From NCBI GenBank assembly GCA_902766345.1, contig CACXDK010000312.1, forward strand, positions 1 to 12,618: a stretch of 12,618 nt of DNA, read 5' to 3'. The translations under genes and the position numbers were made by a program. This DNA comes from an uncultured Spirochaetaceae bacterium. GTDB lineage: Bacteria > Spirochaetota > Spirochaetia > Treponematales > Treponemataceae. Of the stretch, positions 5,914 to 12,618 are shown piece by piece (position 1 is the stretch's first letter; each line of letters begins with the position of its first letter). The notes under the pieces were generated by a model. The model saw only the letters and a program-made list of their open reading frames with translations. It was not told where the DNA came from and did not search any database.

Positions 5914-7268
5914 GCTTTTCTTGCGTTTATAGTCTTTAGAGCGTCTTCAACTTCATTTTTATTCAATACTCGTATAATCTTTAGTTTAAGTGTATCAACC
6001 TGTACTACTTTGTTATTACCAGCGGCATCTGTTTCTCCAAGAATCTGTACGAATGGTGTTTTTGGATTTCCTGATGTAACATCAACAACCTGTGCAATTT
6101 TTCCGTTTGAAAGGTAGACATACACACCTATAGGGTAAAGAGATATGCTGTAAAGAAGAGCTTTCAGAATTGTTTCTTCATACTGTCTATTTGCATTTCT
6201 GAGCATTTCTATTAAAGCTTCAAAAGTACTTCGTTCTTCTCTGTATTCACGAGGAGCTGAGATTGCTTCAAAAGAACATGCTACTGCAATAATTTTTGCA
6301 TACAATGATGTTTTATCTCCAGTAATATGTCTTGGATATCCAGAACCGTTTACACGCTCATGATGTTCAAGAACACCCATCTGAATATTTGTAGAAAAGT
6401 TAGCCTTTTTCAATATATTGTAGCTGACTATTGGATGAGTATTTATCATAAGCTTTTCTGGAGCAGAAAGCTGTTTTTCATTCATATAATACTGGGGAGG
6501 AAGCAATATCATACCAATTTCATGTAGGAAACTTGCAACTCCAAGTTCTATTAACTTATCATCAGCCATTTTTAATTGTAAGCCTATTGTTATGGCTACA
6601 ACAGTAGAACGGATACTGTGATTTATAAGGAAGTTTTTGTCATTCATTGATGGATCTGAAATAATTCTAAGTACATAACTTCTGTTTGTCTTAACAAATG
6701 CAATGAATTTAGCTACTTCAGATGATATTTCCTGATTTTTTAATTCCTTATTTGTTGCATAGAACATGTAAACTTTGTTTGCATAGGCTATGAAATCTTT
6801 ATATACCTTTTTTGCCTGTTCAAGTTCTTCTGGATTGTTAATGTGAGAGAAGGATGTTGTTTCAGCACTATTTGCTGTTGCTTGTGCAGGATTTTCTTTT
6901 GGAGCGGCAGATTTTGGTGTCTGTACATTTGCACTTGAATTTTCATTTCCAAGAAATTCGCTTGCATCTACAGCTTCTGTATTTTTCTTTACATTCTCTA
7001 CTACTGCACTTGTAGTTGGAGACACTGTATCTGCTGCTTTCTCAGTAGTATCAGAAGATTGCTGTACAGTTGGTTGCTGTTCTACTGATGCTCCTGCATT
7101 ATCAGCGCCGTTTGAGTATAACTTTGTAAAATGCCATTCTTGTAGTGATTTTAAAAGAGAAGCTTCAATTGCACAATTTGCAGGCATTAAAAGAAAGGCA
7201 TTGTCTATGTATAGATTGTCATTAAAAATTGTTAATGCTTCTATTTTTTCAACATCAAACGAATTCAT
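5910..7268 (-). CDS. HD-GYP-like domain protein with degenerate metal site
   Basis: A 452-residue cytoplasmic protein. HD-GYP domains normally hydrolyse cyclic di-GMP with a two- or three-metal centre. There is a short N-terminal domain (about 1-53), a low-complexity linker rich in Ala, Ser, Thr, Glu and Gln (about 55-140), a helical region, the HD-GYP domain (about 212-375), and a small C-terminal domain that may be beta-rich. Conserved: His217, His249, His278, HHE 302-304 and GSGYP 308-312. Altered: HDIGK reads HEIGM (Glu250, Met253), and the Asp of the VADxFDA motif is Cys331. Activity may be changed or lost, leaving a sensor or scaffold. The start at 7268 is chosen because AAGGAG (7280-7275) sits six bases upstream; an in-frame ATG at 7304 lies in the -10 region. 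It is transcribed alone. Confidence 0.85.
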   Translation of the reverse strand: MNSFDVEKIEALTIFNDNLYIDNAFLLMPANCAIEASLLKSLQEWHFTKLYSNGADNAGASVEQQPTVQQSSDTTEKAADTVSPTTSAVVENVKKNTEAVDASEFLGNENSSANVQTPKSAAPKENPAQATANSAETTSFSHINNPEELEQAKKVYKDFIAYANKVYMFYATNKELKNQEISSEVAKFIAFVKTNRSYVLRIISDPSMNDKNFLINHSIRSTVVAITIGLQLKMADDKLIELGVASFLHEIGMILLPPQYYMNEKQLSAPEKLMINTHPIVSYNILKKANFSTNIQMGVLEHHERVNGSGYPRHITGDKTSLYAKIIAVACSFEAISAPREYREERSTFEALIEMLRNANRQYEETILKALLYSISLYPIGVYVYLSNGKIAQVVDVTSGNPKTPFVQILGETDAAGNNKVVQVDTLKLKIIRVLNKNEVEDALKTINARKA

Positions 7269-7295
7269 TAGTATCTCCTTTCTAAGTATCGGCAA

Positions 7296-7325
7296 ATTAT
7301 GCAATATTTATAATGATAAACTCAA
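7296..7325 (-). promoter_or_regulatory. Promoter of the HD-GYP gene
   Basis: On the minus strand, TTGAGT (7325-7320), an 18-bp spacer, and CATAAT (7301-7296). Start is predicted near 7289, leaving a short leader that carries the strong AAGGAG ribosome-binding site. It lies just downstream of the terminator at 7349-7378, so the gene need not depend on the upstream operon. Confidence 0.55.
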
Positions 7326-7348
7326 AAAAGGCTTAATTTTTATTAAAA

Positions 7349-7378
7349 TAAGAGCCAAAGGCATTCCTTTGGCTCTTA
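7349..7378 (-). terminator. Intrinsic terminator of the lepB-PBP-Maf operon
   Basis: A perfect 13-bp stem (TAAGAGCCAAAGG pairing with its complement) with a 4-nt loop, followed on the minus strand by the T-rich run TTTTAATAAAAATT. It lies 163 bp after the Maf/DUF115 stop and before the HD-GYP promoter. Confidence 0.85.
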
Positions 7379-7395
7379 ACATGAGAGGTAAAAAG

Positions 7396-7444
7396 CATTT
7401 CATGACAGGCGTCTGGATGTCAAAGACACGTCTGTCACGAAATG
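7396..7444 (-). ncRNA. Long hairpin in the operon 3' region, possible second terminator or small RNA
   Basis: Read as minus-strand RNA, the arms 7444-7432 and 7408-7396 form 13 continuous pairs including one G-U. An A-C mismatch and three more pairs follow, around a 15-nt loop, and the stem is followed by CUUUUU. It resembles an intrinsic terminator placed ahead of the one at 7349-7378. The whole 163-bp stretch 7378-7540 has no convincing gene. No known RNA family is recognised, and I see no strong promoter for an independent transcript, so a 3'-UTR-derived RNA is only a possibility. Confidence 0.4.
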
Positions 7445-7540
7445 TATAAGGTAAATTCTAATTCAAGTTTTTTACACTTAATTAGTATGGACCTTAATCA
7501 CAATCTAATTCTATTATCGGAGTAGAGCCAAGGAACTTAA

Positions 7541-9391
7541 CTAAAAGTTTGAAAATTTAACAGTAGAAAGTATTCTTAAATATTCTTTAATAGCTTTGTT
7601 AAGTTCTGTATATATTACTTTACTGTAATATAAAGATTTCAACTGAGGATCTTGTGGTAAATCTACTGTTAATTCTTTTATTTTTCGTTCTGTAGGAAAT
7701 ACTAAAGAAGCTGCATCTTTTGCTTCTGAGTTAAGGATTTTTGCATCGATTAAAGATAGTTCTTGAAATATTTCAGGAGCCTTTAATCTATTCTTTATAG
7801 CTTTGTCACATAAAGAAAGACCTTTCTTTGCACATGAGTTCAACATTTCCAGATTTGCAACAAATGAATTAAATACATTCCCAAAATCAGAGTTTGTCAT
7901 ATTTGTTCTAAATTTTTTAGCAGATTCCTGTGCAATATTAAAAAACAGATTCTTTTGGTCTGATGAATCGGGTAAGGTAAGTAAATCTTCTACATTTGCC
8001 GTCATAATATTATTTATAGCAAGGCTTTCTTTTGTAAGAGAATATGTTTTTGTACCTTCTTTTTCCGCCATCTGACAATTATTTTCAAACCACCAGGAAA
8101 AAATTGACATCTTTTTATCTGTTAATAGGCTATTACCATTGTAATCTTTTGCGTATGAAGGTACAGCACCCATAAGAGCATGTATGCTTTGTGTTTCTGA
8201 AGTTGTAATTCTATCTGATATACGATGTTCTCTTTCTTCAAATTGAGAACCTCGTATATGCGTCTGCTTGCCAGGAAATCCTAAATCCATTCCTGCTATA
8301 TAGATTTCTTTTGCACCGCATATACGAGCAAAATCCCATGCAGTCGTTGCAACACTTCCTCCTGCACCAAGTTTTCCTTTTGGTCCTAATTGCTTTTCAA
8401 AATACTTCCCAATTGGAAACATTGACGAACAGAGTATTATTTCTTTGCATGAAAATCTGAATACAGAAGGCCATGCAGCACTTTCTGTAACAAGGATAGA
8501 ATTAGGAGCCTTTAAAAATTCCAGATGCATTGCACAGGCATATTGAGGATCTACCAGAATAATAAAATCTGGTTCAACGCCAATAGCAAGACATGAATGT
8601 AATGCTGTGTCAACACAGATAATAATACTTCTTTTTTTTAATTCTTCTAGATAAGGAAGTATCTTTTCCAAGCTTGGTCCTGCTGCCAGAACTATGAAGG
8701 GGAGTGGTTTTGAAAGTATTCTGTTTACTCCTGAAAATTTTTGAATGCCGTCTAAAGTTGCTAATTTCTTAAGGTTTCTACAACTATTGTTCATCCATAA
8801 ATGTGAAAATTTTTCAAGAGTATTTGTATTTATATTCTCTTTTTGCTCATTCTTTTTTATTATTCCCTTAACATTTTCTGCATAATCTTTGCAATGTGCT
8901 GTTTGAGAAGGAATGCTTAATATATATAAAGAATTTGTCTTATATTGTGAAAGAATAGATTGCGTAATATCAAGAGGTGTTTTTATTGCAACGATTAAAT
9001 TTTTATGTTCAAAAACAGCTGTCCAGTCTAGTACAGAAAATGCCTGAAATAAATACTCTGGATTAGGTTCGATAATAATAACGGGAACTTCTGGATTTTT
9101 TTTTACAAATTCAATCGGTGCATATCCCAGCCCAAAACTTATGAATATGGCGGCTTGATGTGTATCTATGGAAAAATTAGATATCAACTGTTGAGCTTCT
9201 CGTTCTGGATTATATTTTGAATGAAGGGCAAGATTGTGGTCTATTGCTGTCGGAGAACCGTTCTTTGCAGTTTCAATATTTAATGGAAGTGGATTTTTCT
9301 CAAAACTGTCAAAATCCTCTTTTAACATTTCGCTTAGTGCTGGAAATCTTTTTGAGAAAAGCTCATAATTTTTATTCAAGTACGAGTTCAA
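7541..9391 (-). CDS. Maf/DUF115-family motility-associated glycosyltransferase-like protein
   Basis: A 616-residue cytoplasmic protein of the Maf_flag10 (DUF115) family. Characterised members transfer nonulosonic acid sugars to flagellin; that role here is inference. The N-terminal part shows HSKYNPEREAQQLI and FGLGYAPIEFVKKNPEVPVI followed by a short EPNPE stretch (about 57-112). The core DUF115 domain holds LAAGPSL (about 235-241), a GVEPDFIILVDPQ segment (about 271-283), a GAGGSVATTAWDFA segment and an AGMDLGFPG segment. A helical C-terminal region follows. The start is TTG at 9391, the first possible start after an in-frame stop, with GGAG at 9402-9405 ten bases upstream. It overlaps the end of the PBP gene by 20 bp, so translation is probably coupled. 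No flagellin or sugar-synthesis genes are in the window. Confidence 0.85.
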   Translation of the reverse strand: MNSYLNKNYELFSKRFPALSEMLKEDFDSFEKNPLPLNIETAKNGSPTAIDHNLALHSKYNPEREAQQLISNFSIDTHQAAIFISFGLGYAPIEFVKKNPEVPVIIIEPNPEYLFQAFSVLDWTAVFEHKNLIVAIKTPLDITQSILSQYKTNSLYILSIPSQTAHCKDYAENVKGIIKKNEQKENINTNTLEKFSHLWMNNSCRNLKKLATLDGIQKFSGVNRILSKPLPFIVLAAGPSLEKILPYLEELKKRSIIICVDTALHSCLAIGVEPDFIILVDPQYACAMHLEFLKAPNSILVTESAAWPSVFRFSCKEIILCSSMFPIGKYFEKQLGPKGKLGAGGSVATTAWDFARICGAKEIYIAGMDLGFPGKQTHIRGSQFEEREHRISDRITTSETQSIHALMGAVPSYAKDYNGNSLLTDKKMSIFSWWFENNCQMAEKEGTKTYSLTKESLAINNIMTANVEDLLTLPDSSDQKNLFFNIAQESAKKFRTNMTNSDFGNVFNSFVANLEMLNSCAKKGLSLCDKAIKNRLKAPEIFQELSLIDAKILNSEAKDAASLVFPTERKIKELTVDLPQDPQLKSLYYSKVIYTELNKAIKEYLRILSTVKFSNF

Positions 9392-11252
9392 TGGTCATGT
9401 TCTCCGTAACTGGAGTTCCTGGCGAAGGATTTTGAGATACAACCCAGCCTTCTCCATGTATTATGAAATTAAAGTTCGGCTGATCGAGTAGAGGAATAAT
9501 ATCTCTTTTTGGTCTGCCTATAAAATTAGGAACAACAGAACCTATTGTTAACGGCTCGTTTTCTATGATTGAAATTGTTCCTGAATGTTCAAGACTTGCA
9601 GCATTGTTTCTGTTAAGTCCCAGATGGTCTATTATTTCATCTGCAGTTTCTGCAATTACAGGTGCAACAATGCGTCCTGCATAAGTTTCACCTTTTGCCT
9701 TTTCAATAACTATATAAAGAATAATTTCTGGTGATTCAACTGGGAATATTGCCAGACAGTTGGAAAGAAAGTCTGTATCACTATAGCCTCCATTTACAGG
9801 ATCTGCCATTTGTGCCGTACCTGTCTTTACACCAATAGAAATGTCTCCTAAGTTTGCATTGTGTCCAGTTCCGCTTTGAGCTGTTGTTTCCATACAGCTT
9901 AATATATATTGAGCCGTAGAGGATTTTAAAACTCTGTCTTCATATTCTGCTTTGTGAACATATTTTTCGGTTCCGTTTCTGTCAGTAATGCGGCTTATGA
10001 CAGTTAGTTTTATAGGCAATCCCTTGTTTGCAAATGCTGTAGCCGCATGAACCATCTGTAATGCATTTACACTTATTTCCTGACCTATAGACATGGTTGG
10101 TTTACTTCGTGCAGACCAATATTTATCATCTGTACTTTTAACAGAACCTCTTGATTCAGAAGGCAGTTCAATACCTGTTTTATCCCCAAATCCAAATTTG
10201 TGAATATAAGAAAGGAATGTATCTGTTGTAATTAATTCACTCATCTGAGCTAAGGCATCGTTACAAGAATATTTCAATGCTTCTCGTGCAGATACCCATC
10301 CATGATGGTCTAGACATGTAATTCGAAAATGCTCTCCAAGATTTGTGGTCTGTTCATAAATACCGTCACATAAGAATATTTTGTCAGTTGAAAATGCTCC
10401 TGAATCTATGAATGCTGCTGTTGAAAAAATTTTGAATACGCTTCCTGGTTCATAAGCTGTAGCCGCAGGACGATCTATGGTTTCTTCTGCTTTTGCAGAT
10501 GTAAAATAATTAAGATTTGCAGAAGGCAAGCTTATATAAGAAAGTATCTCTCCGTTACGGGCATCGGCAGCAATAATCATCATGTTTTCTGCCTGAGTTT
10601 TTTCCATTGTCTTCTGTGCTATTTTTTCCAGTTTGTATTGAAGATTTGCATCTATTGTAAGGTATACATTATCTCCGTAAAGGTCTTCGGTTGTATCAGG
10701 TTTTATGGATGGAGAAAGAACTTCCTGTTGAGAATATTCAATTCCACTAAGGCCTTTACCGTCATCTCCCATGTAACCAATGAGTTGGCTTGCAAGATTG
10801 TTTTCTGGATATATTCTGCCAGGAATCTTGTCAAATTGGCAGAATGAAATGTAATTGTTATTCTTAATTATTTCAGAAAGATAATTATATTCATCTTGGC
10901 TTAGCTTCTTTTTCAGATATATAAAACTGCTTCCTTTATTCATTGTTATGCGTGATGCAATGTCATTAGCATTCATATCTAATGCTGGTGCTACAGCAAC
11001 TGCAAAGGCTGCTACATTCTTTATCATTTTTGGTGTTACACCAAAGTGGTAGAAATTTGTCTGCACCGCAAGAGGTTTTCCATTTCTGTCAACTATAGAA
11101 CCTCGTTCAACAACAGGAGGTTTTGTGCTAAAGGTTTTCTTCGGTTCAAATGCCAGTTTTGCATACTGCACATAGATTATTATAAATCCCAGCATTATGA
11201 GTGACAGTACGAATATAGATCTCCATTTTATAAAGAAAGAATTTAATTGCAT
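9372..11252 (-). CDS. Class B penicillin-binding protein, FtsI/PBP2-like, with PASTA domain
   Basis: A 626-residue peptidoglycan transpeptidase anchored in the inner membrane with its catalytic domain in the periplasm. One transmembrane helix (about 13-32) is followed by the PBP dimerisation region opening with ERGSIVDRNGKPLA. The transpeptidase domain carries the active-site SVFK (Ser271, Lys274), SCN (329-331) and KTG (476-478). The C-terminus is a single PASTA domain (about 570-626). Class B architecture with PASTA points to a division-type FtsI-like enzyme, though an elongation role cannot be excluded. All active-site motifs are intact, so it should bind beta-lactams. The start at 11252 has AGGA (11261-11264) eight bases upstream and overlaps the end of lepB by 10 bp, placing it second in a three-gene operon. 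Confidence 0.93.
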   Translation of the reverse strand: MQLNSFFIKWRSIFVLSLIMLGFIIIYVQYAKLAFEPKKTFSTKPPVVERGSIVDRNGKPLAVQTNFYHFGVTPKMIKNVAAFAVAVAPALDMNANDIASRITMNKGSSFIYLKKKLSQDEYNYLSEIIKNNNYISFCQFDKIPGRIYPENNLASQLIGYMGDDGKGLSGIEYSQQEVLSPSIKPDTTEDLYGDNVYLTIDANLQYKLEKIAQKTMEKTQAENMMIIAADARNGEILSYISLPSANLNYFTSAKAEETIDRPAATAYEPGSVFKIFSTAAFIDSGAFSTDKIFLCDGIYEQTTNLGEHFRITCLDHHGWVSAREALKYSCNDALAQMSELITTDTFLSYIHKFGFGDKTGIELPSESRGSVKSTDDKYWSARSKPTMSIGQEISVNALQMVHAATAFANKGLPIKLTVISRITDRNGTEKYVHKAEYEDRVLKSSTAQYILSCMETTAQSGTGHNANLGDISIGVKTGTAQMADPVNGGYSDTDFLSNCLAIFPVESPEIILYIVIEKAKGETYAGRIVAPVIAETADEIIDHLGLNRNNAASLEHSGTISIIENEPLTIGSVVPNFIGRPKRDIIPLLDQPNFNFIIHGEGWVVSQNPSPGTPVTENMTIELVLE

Positions 11253-11752
11253 AAAGCTTTTCCTAGTATGTTGTAAACAGGAATAAATCCGTAACTTCGT
11301 GAATCAATGGATTCTGTATAATTGTCCCCTATTGCAAGAATCATGTTTTCTGGCACTTCCTTAAAAGTTTTCATTGCTAAAAATTGTTCTTCTGTGAGAG
11401 GGTAGTAGTCGGCATTGTTCACTAGTAGATTATACCCATTATCCGATGAATATTCCAGTGGACAAAGGGCTGTGGCTACACATCTCTTTATTACAAGTCT
11501 GTTTTCATGCATGTATATGACGATATCGCCGATTTCTGGGGTATCCCAAGAGAAGAAAAGACTGCTTCCGAACGGTTTTACAAGACCGTAAGCCAGCTTA
11601 TTTACTGTTACAGCTTTTCCATCCTGTAGTGTGGGTTCCATTGAAGTTCCGCTGATGTGTACTATATCTATGATGAATAGTTTTATTGCCATTCCCATTA
11701 TGATCCCTATGAAAATACACAATAAAATTGATTTTGTCTTTATATGTTCCAT
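11243..11752 (-). CDS. lepB: Signal peptidase I
   Basis: A 169-residue membrane-bound serine protease that removes signal peptides from exported proteins. One N-terminal transmembrane segment (about 8-28) is followed by SGTSMEPTL with the nucleophile Ser37, then IGDIVIY, the general base Lys89 in VIKR, and the closing GDNYTESIDSRSYG box. It is short, like single-helix signal peptidases of Gram-positive bacteria and many spirochaetes. The purine-rich AAAAGGA abuts the ATG with no spacing, so initiation may be inefficient or use the short leader. No better start keeps the membrane helix complete. It is first in an operon with the PBP and Maf/DUF115 genes and divergent from a LysM/M23 hydrolase. 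Confidence 0.94.
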   Translation of the reverse strand: MEHIKTKSILLCIFIGIIMGMAIKLFIIDIVHISGTSMEPTLQDGKAVTVNKLAYGLVKPFGSSLFFSWDTPEIGDIVIYMHENRLVIKRCVATALCPLEYSSDNGYNLLVNNADYYPLTEEQFLAMKTFKEVPENMILAIGDNYTESIDSRSYGFIPVYNILGKALCN

Positions 11753-11770
11753 TCCTTTTCTTGGTTTTAT

Positions 11771-11799
11771 ATTCTAATATCGAAATAAAATTATGTCGA
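11771..11799 (-). promoter_or_regulatory. Promoter of the lepB operon
   Basis: On the minus strand, TCGACA (11799-11794, 5 of 6), a 17-bp spacer, and TAGAAT (11776-11771, 5 of 6). Start is predicted near 11764, so the leader is only about 12 nt. The -35 box lies 11 bp from the ATG of the divergent LysM gene, so the two promoters must overlap or interfere. Confidence 0.68.
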
Positions 11800-11809
11800 T
11801 AGTAGATAC

Positions 11810-12618
11810 ATGGAAGTTATAAGTTTTGCAAATACTGCTGTGCTGCGTAAATCAAGTACAGTCTCATCTTTTCCTCAGATATTTAATTATCCTAATGCTA
11901 CATATAGAAGAAATCCTGTCCGTGAAAGACGTTCTGGGAAAAAGATAAAGGTAAGTCCTATTTATATACTTGCCATTCCATTGTGCATTCTTATTTCTAT
12001 AGGTGTTGTTTCTGCATTGAATAATTATGATACTCATGCTCATGTTGTAAAGTTTGATCTTTCTGATATTGCCGAAGAAGAATTTCTTAATCAAGCTATG
12101 TTTGACTGTGCAAAGAATACAGAGACATTTTTTAACAGTGAAGGCTATGTCGCTCAGGGAATAGAAGAAGCTTCTGTCTCTGAATTTGTTTTTAAAGAGC
12201 CTGTCAGCTATCAGGATTATACTGTAAAATCTGGTGACACAATAAGTTCCATTACTTATAAATTTGGATTGTCTAATATTTCTACATTAATTGCTGTAAA
12301 TGACATTTCAAATGTTCGCTACTTAAAATTTGGTCAAAAATTAAGAATTCCTTCTGTAGATGGACTTTTACATACAGTTTCCTCTAGTGATTCTCTTGAA
12401 AGTATAAGTGCAAAATATCATGTAACTGTAGAAGATATTCTTGATATTAATGATTTAGACAGTGACGTTCTTTCTATTGGACAATCTTTATTTATTCCTG
12501 GTGCAAAACTTGACAGTAAATCTCTTCAAAAAGCTATGGGCGAATTGTTTACTTGGCCAATAAAAGCTTCCTGGAGATTGTCTTCTGCGTTCGGGTCTCG
12601 TGCAGATCCTATTACTGG
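11810..12618 (+). CDS. LysM and M23-family cell-wall endopeptidase, 3' end outside window
   Basis: The first 269 codons of a peptidoglycan-binding and probably peptidoglycan-cleaving protein are visible. A basic cytoplasmic N-terminus of about 48 residues precedes one transmembrane segment (about 50-69), so it is membrane-anchored with the rest in the periplasm. Two LysM repeats follow: YTVKSGDTISSITYKFGLS onward (about 137-181) and HTVSSSDSLESISAKYHVT onward (about 188-230). From about residue 247 the start of an M23 (LytM) domain appears (FTWPIKASWRLSSAFGSRAD). Its zinc ligands lie beyond the window, so activity cannot be judged. The ATG at 11810 has no clear ribosome-binding site, so the start is the least certain point. 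It is divergent from the lepB/PBP operon, consistent with coordinated wall remodelling. Confidence 0.88.
   Translation, partial: MEVISFANTAVLRKSSTVSSFPQIFNYPNATYRRNPVRERRSGKKIKVSPIYILAIPLCILISIGVVSALNNYDTHAHVVKFDLSDIAEEEFLNQAMFDCAKNTETFFNSEGYVAQGIEEASVSEFVFKEPVSYQDYTVKSGDTISSITYKFGLSNISTLIAVNDISNVRYLKFGQKLRIPSVDGLLHTVSSSDSLESISAKYHVTVEDILDINDLDSDVLSIGQSLFIPGAKLDSKSLQKAMGELFTWPIKASWRLSSAFGSRADPIT

Noticed and set aside
7201..7449. An 82-codon plus-strand frame across the HD-GYP start and the terminator
   Set aside because: It runs through the HD-GYP promoter, its ribosome-binding site and a perfect terminator stem, and has no ribosome-binding site of its own.
7269..7540. A cyclic di-GMP riboswitch ahead of the HD-GYP gene
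   Set aside because: Neither the GEMM-I core nor a plausible GEMM-II fold is seen on the minus strand, and a promoter lies between the structured region and the gene.
11864..12094. A 76-codon minus-strand frame upstream of lepB
   Set aside because: It is antisense to the LysM/M23 gene, whose plus-strand frame is continuous and carries membrane and LysM signatures.

Overview
The window looks like a chromosomal segment of a Treponema-like spirochaete. The evidence is AT-rich DNA, an alpha2-type glycyl-tRNA synthetase, a BMP-family lipoprotein next to its ABC ATPase, an FtsI-like PBP with a C-terminal PASTA domain, and a large Maf/DUF115 protein. This is family-level recognition by eye; no database search was run. 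There are ten protein genes, two of them cut by the window edges, and no rRNA, tRNA, IS element or CRISPR array was seen.

Left block (1-2628, minus strand): a MarR-type regulator, then a BMP-family substrate-binding lipoprotein, then the start of a tandem-domain ABC ATPase. This reads as a regulator-controlled nucleoside-like uptake system. The BMP promoter is nearly ideal (TTGACA, 17 bp, TATATT). One 18-bp inverted repeat fills its spacer and a second near-copy abuts the -35 box, so they are probable operators. The ATPase has lost several catalytic motifs and the binding protein lacks the usual N-terminal ligand motif, so this is a divergent member of its family.

Middle block (2629-5903, plus strand): an orphan multi-pass membrane protein, glyS, and an aldo/keto reductase with two catalytic residues replaced. 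The divergent promoters of marR and the membrane protein both place the predicted +1 on the A of the ATG. This suggests leaderless mRNAs and moves the membrane-protein start to 2709.

Right block (5910-11752, minus strand): lepB, an FtsI-type PBP and a Maf/DUF115 protein form an operon with overlapping genes, driven by a promoter at 11771-11799. It ends in two tandem hairpins (7396-7444 and 7349-7378). A degenerate HD-GYP protein follows with its own promoter, convergent with the aldo/keto reductase. Divergent from lepB, a LysM/M23 cell-wall hydrolase begins at 11810 and runs off the window. Together, 7.5-12.6 kb is an envelope region covering protein export, septal peptidoglycan synthesis, peptidoglycan cleavage and probably surface or flagellar glycosylation.
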